Origin: Pseudoalteromonas luteoviolacea B = ATCC 29581
GTDB taxonomy: Bacteria > Pseudomonadota > Gammaproteobacteria > Enterobacterales > Alteromonadaceae
Reading direction: 5' to 3'
Assembly (NCBI GenBank): GCA_000333235.1
Contig: CAPN01000061.1
Coordinates: forward strand, 1-64,000
DNA length: 64,000 nucleotides
Shown here: piece after piece, positions 63,100 through 64,000 of the stretch
How positions within the stretch are numbered: the first letter of the stretch is position 1
Layout of the letters: the number at the start of each line of letters is the position of its first letter
Position numbers and translations under genes: made by a program
The notes under the pieces: generated by a model
The model's input: the letters and a program-made list of their open reading frames with translations, nothing else
The model's database searches: none
Told to the model about the DNA's origin: nothing

Positions 63100-64000
63100 T
63101 TAATTTATTTGGACTGATTGAAAACTGTCTGTACACCAAGCTGCTCCAAGCTCATTCGGTAGGCTATGGATAGATACGGGCACAACGGGAGGACTTAAAG
63201 GTATTTGGATCATTAAACTTAATTCATTGACTTCATCTGCACTTTCATGTGTTAAACGCGCAATCCGATGTTCAATATTCTGCAGATATTCATCCTTCGA
63301 CAACTCACCTAACTTAAAACGCTTCGTCTTTAGAAGAATAGCGACCCAGGCTCGATTCTCTTCACTCCCTTGTTGCGGTTGGTTTTCGACAATATATGCA
63401 TAGTAACGGTCAAAAACATGCCAATTTTGTGCACCTACAGAAGCGAACAAAAGATTTTGCAGTACCCGCATTTGGTCTAGGTGATCGTCTTCTTTGCGAT
63501 ATAGTGCATAAGCATGCTGATAAGCTTTAATTGCTTCTTCATAACGATGCTCATAAAACAGAAAGTTACCCTCTATCATTCGCTTGACTGCTTTAGCACG
63601 AACATCCAATTGACTATCGTCAATGGCCTGCATTGTTTGAAATGCTAGCTCATATTGCTTGTTTTTCATGTAAGCAATCGCTTTATTGATGCCAATTAAT
63701 CTGCCGAGTTCAGGTCTACTATCTAACTGTTTCGCACATTTAAAGTGCTTGATAGCTTCATCAATTTGCCGGTTCATTAAATAAATGCCACCAAATGTCA
63801 TGATAACTTTAGCTTTTGACTCTTTACTGACGTCCGAATAATTAAGTGCCATCATGTGTTGTGAAATAGTAGTTTGAGCTTCAAAGTCATTTGCCCGACT
63901 GGCACCAATTAATGCTAAACGGCGAAATTCGAGAGATCCGTCGCTGGTATCGTCTTTCAGCCGTTCTTTGAAATTGTCATAAAAAATCAGTGACTTTTTA
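63100..64000 (-). CDS. TPR-repeat protein, N-terminal part outside the window
   Basis: The frame is open from the right edge to the stop at 63100-63102, so at least 299 residues are seen and the start is missing. Residues of the visible part form several 34-residue tetratricopeptide-like repeats, clearest in VIMTFGGIYLMNRQIDEAIK, IEGNFLFYEHRYEEAIKAYQ and neighbouring segments. No output domain such as GGDEF follows before the stop. TPR proteins act as protein-protein scaffolds; no function can be named. It precedes fpr by 11 bp. Confidence 0.7.
   Translation of the reverse strand, partial: KKSLIFYDNFKERLKDDTSDGSLEFRRLALIGASRANDFEAQTTISQHMMALNYSDVSKESKAKVIMTFGGIYLMNRQIDEAIKHFKCAKQLDSRPELGRLIGINKAIAYMKNKQYELAFQTMQAIDDSQLDVRAKAVKRMIEGNFLFYEHRYEEAIKAYQHAYALYRKEDDHLDQMRVLQNLLFASVGAQNWHVFDRYYAYIVENQPQQGSEENRAWVAILLKTKRFKLGELSKDEYLQNIEHRIARLTHESADEVNELSLMIQIPLSPPVVPVSIHSLPNELGAAWCTDSFQSVQIN

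Noticed and set aside
63100..63300. Possibility that the TPR gene is a broken TPR-GGDEF cyclase
   Set aside because: No GGDEF-like sequence was found in any frame before the fpr gene.

Overview
The window looks like chromosome from a marine, chitin-degrading gammaproteobacterium of the Alteromonadales, most like Pseudoalteromonas or a close relative. Pointers are a chitinase/LPMO cluster with five CBM5/12-type chitin-binding modules, an H-NOX nitric-oxide sensor with its kinase and response regulators, several GGDEF/EAL proteins, an M36 protease with a GlyGly-CTERM tail, and many small lipoproteins. This is judged from protein motifs and base composition only; no database search was possible. 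No rRNA, tRNA or CRISPR array was recognised.

Layout. (1) 1-5.7 kb: accessory/defence DNA. The right end of an IS3-family element cuts off the 5' part of an ABC/AAA-type ATPase gene, followed by a type III-like restriction-modification pair (mod, res). The segment ends at a nested inverted repeat near 5.71-5.79 kb. (2) 5.8-16.4 kb: an LMW phosphotyrosine phosphatase, a 2OG-Fe(II) oxygenase, a six-gene minus-strand cluster (adaptor, ABC ATPase, two MacB-like permeases, sigma-54 response regulator, histidine kinase) with two tandem palindromes upstream, then a PhyH oxygenase, a SixA-like phosphatase and a gamma-glutamylcyclotransferase-like protein. (3) 16.7-21.2 kb: a CARDB lipoprotein translationally coupled to a secreted protein that resembles the eukaryotic vitellogenin/MTP lipid-transfer fold, plus another lipoprotein. 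This is the least familiar part of the window. (4) 21.4-27.3 kb: a chemoreceptor, an orphan small protein and a large PAS-GGDEF-EAL protein. (5) 27.4-34.2 kb: SCP-x-type thiolase, AnmK, a RecQ-family helicase, a DUF2235/Tle1-like hydrolase and an orphan periplasmic solute-binding-like protein. (6) 34.3-41.6 kb: the chitin cluster, transcribed leftward (multimodular GH18, AA10 LPMO, ChiA-like GH18). (7) 42.0-49.8 kb: the H-NOX module (kinase, H-NOX, REC-HDOD; divergently REC with degenerate HD-GYP), ferrochelatase and a GAF-PAS-GGDEF-EAL protein. (8) 50-57.9 kb: small lipoproteins, a membrane diguanylate cyclase, a small membrane protein and the large M36 protease with a clear terminator. (9) 58-64 kb: M32 carboxypeptidase, Sua5/TsaC-type protein, and a run of overlapping or closely spaced minus-strand genes (TPR protein running off the window, ferredoxin-NADP reductase, two solute-binding-like proteins).

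How the parts may work together. The chitin cluster combines oxidative cleavage (LPMO) with two GH18 hydrolases sharing the same binding modules. The H-NOX set should convert NO sensing into phosphotransfer and probably cyclic-di-GMP output; the adjacent ferrochelatase makes the heme that H-NOX needs. The transporter cluster carries its own sensor kinase and enhancer-binding regulator, and the tandem palindromes are likely autoregulatory sites. The best candidates for undescribed biology are the CARDB/vitellogenin-like pair and the HDOD-containing variant of the H-NOX circuit.
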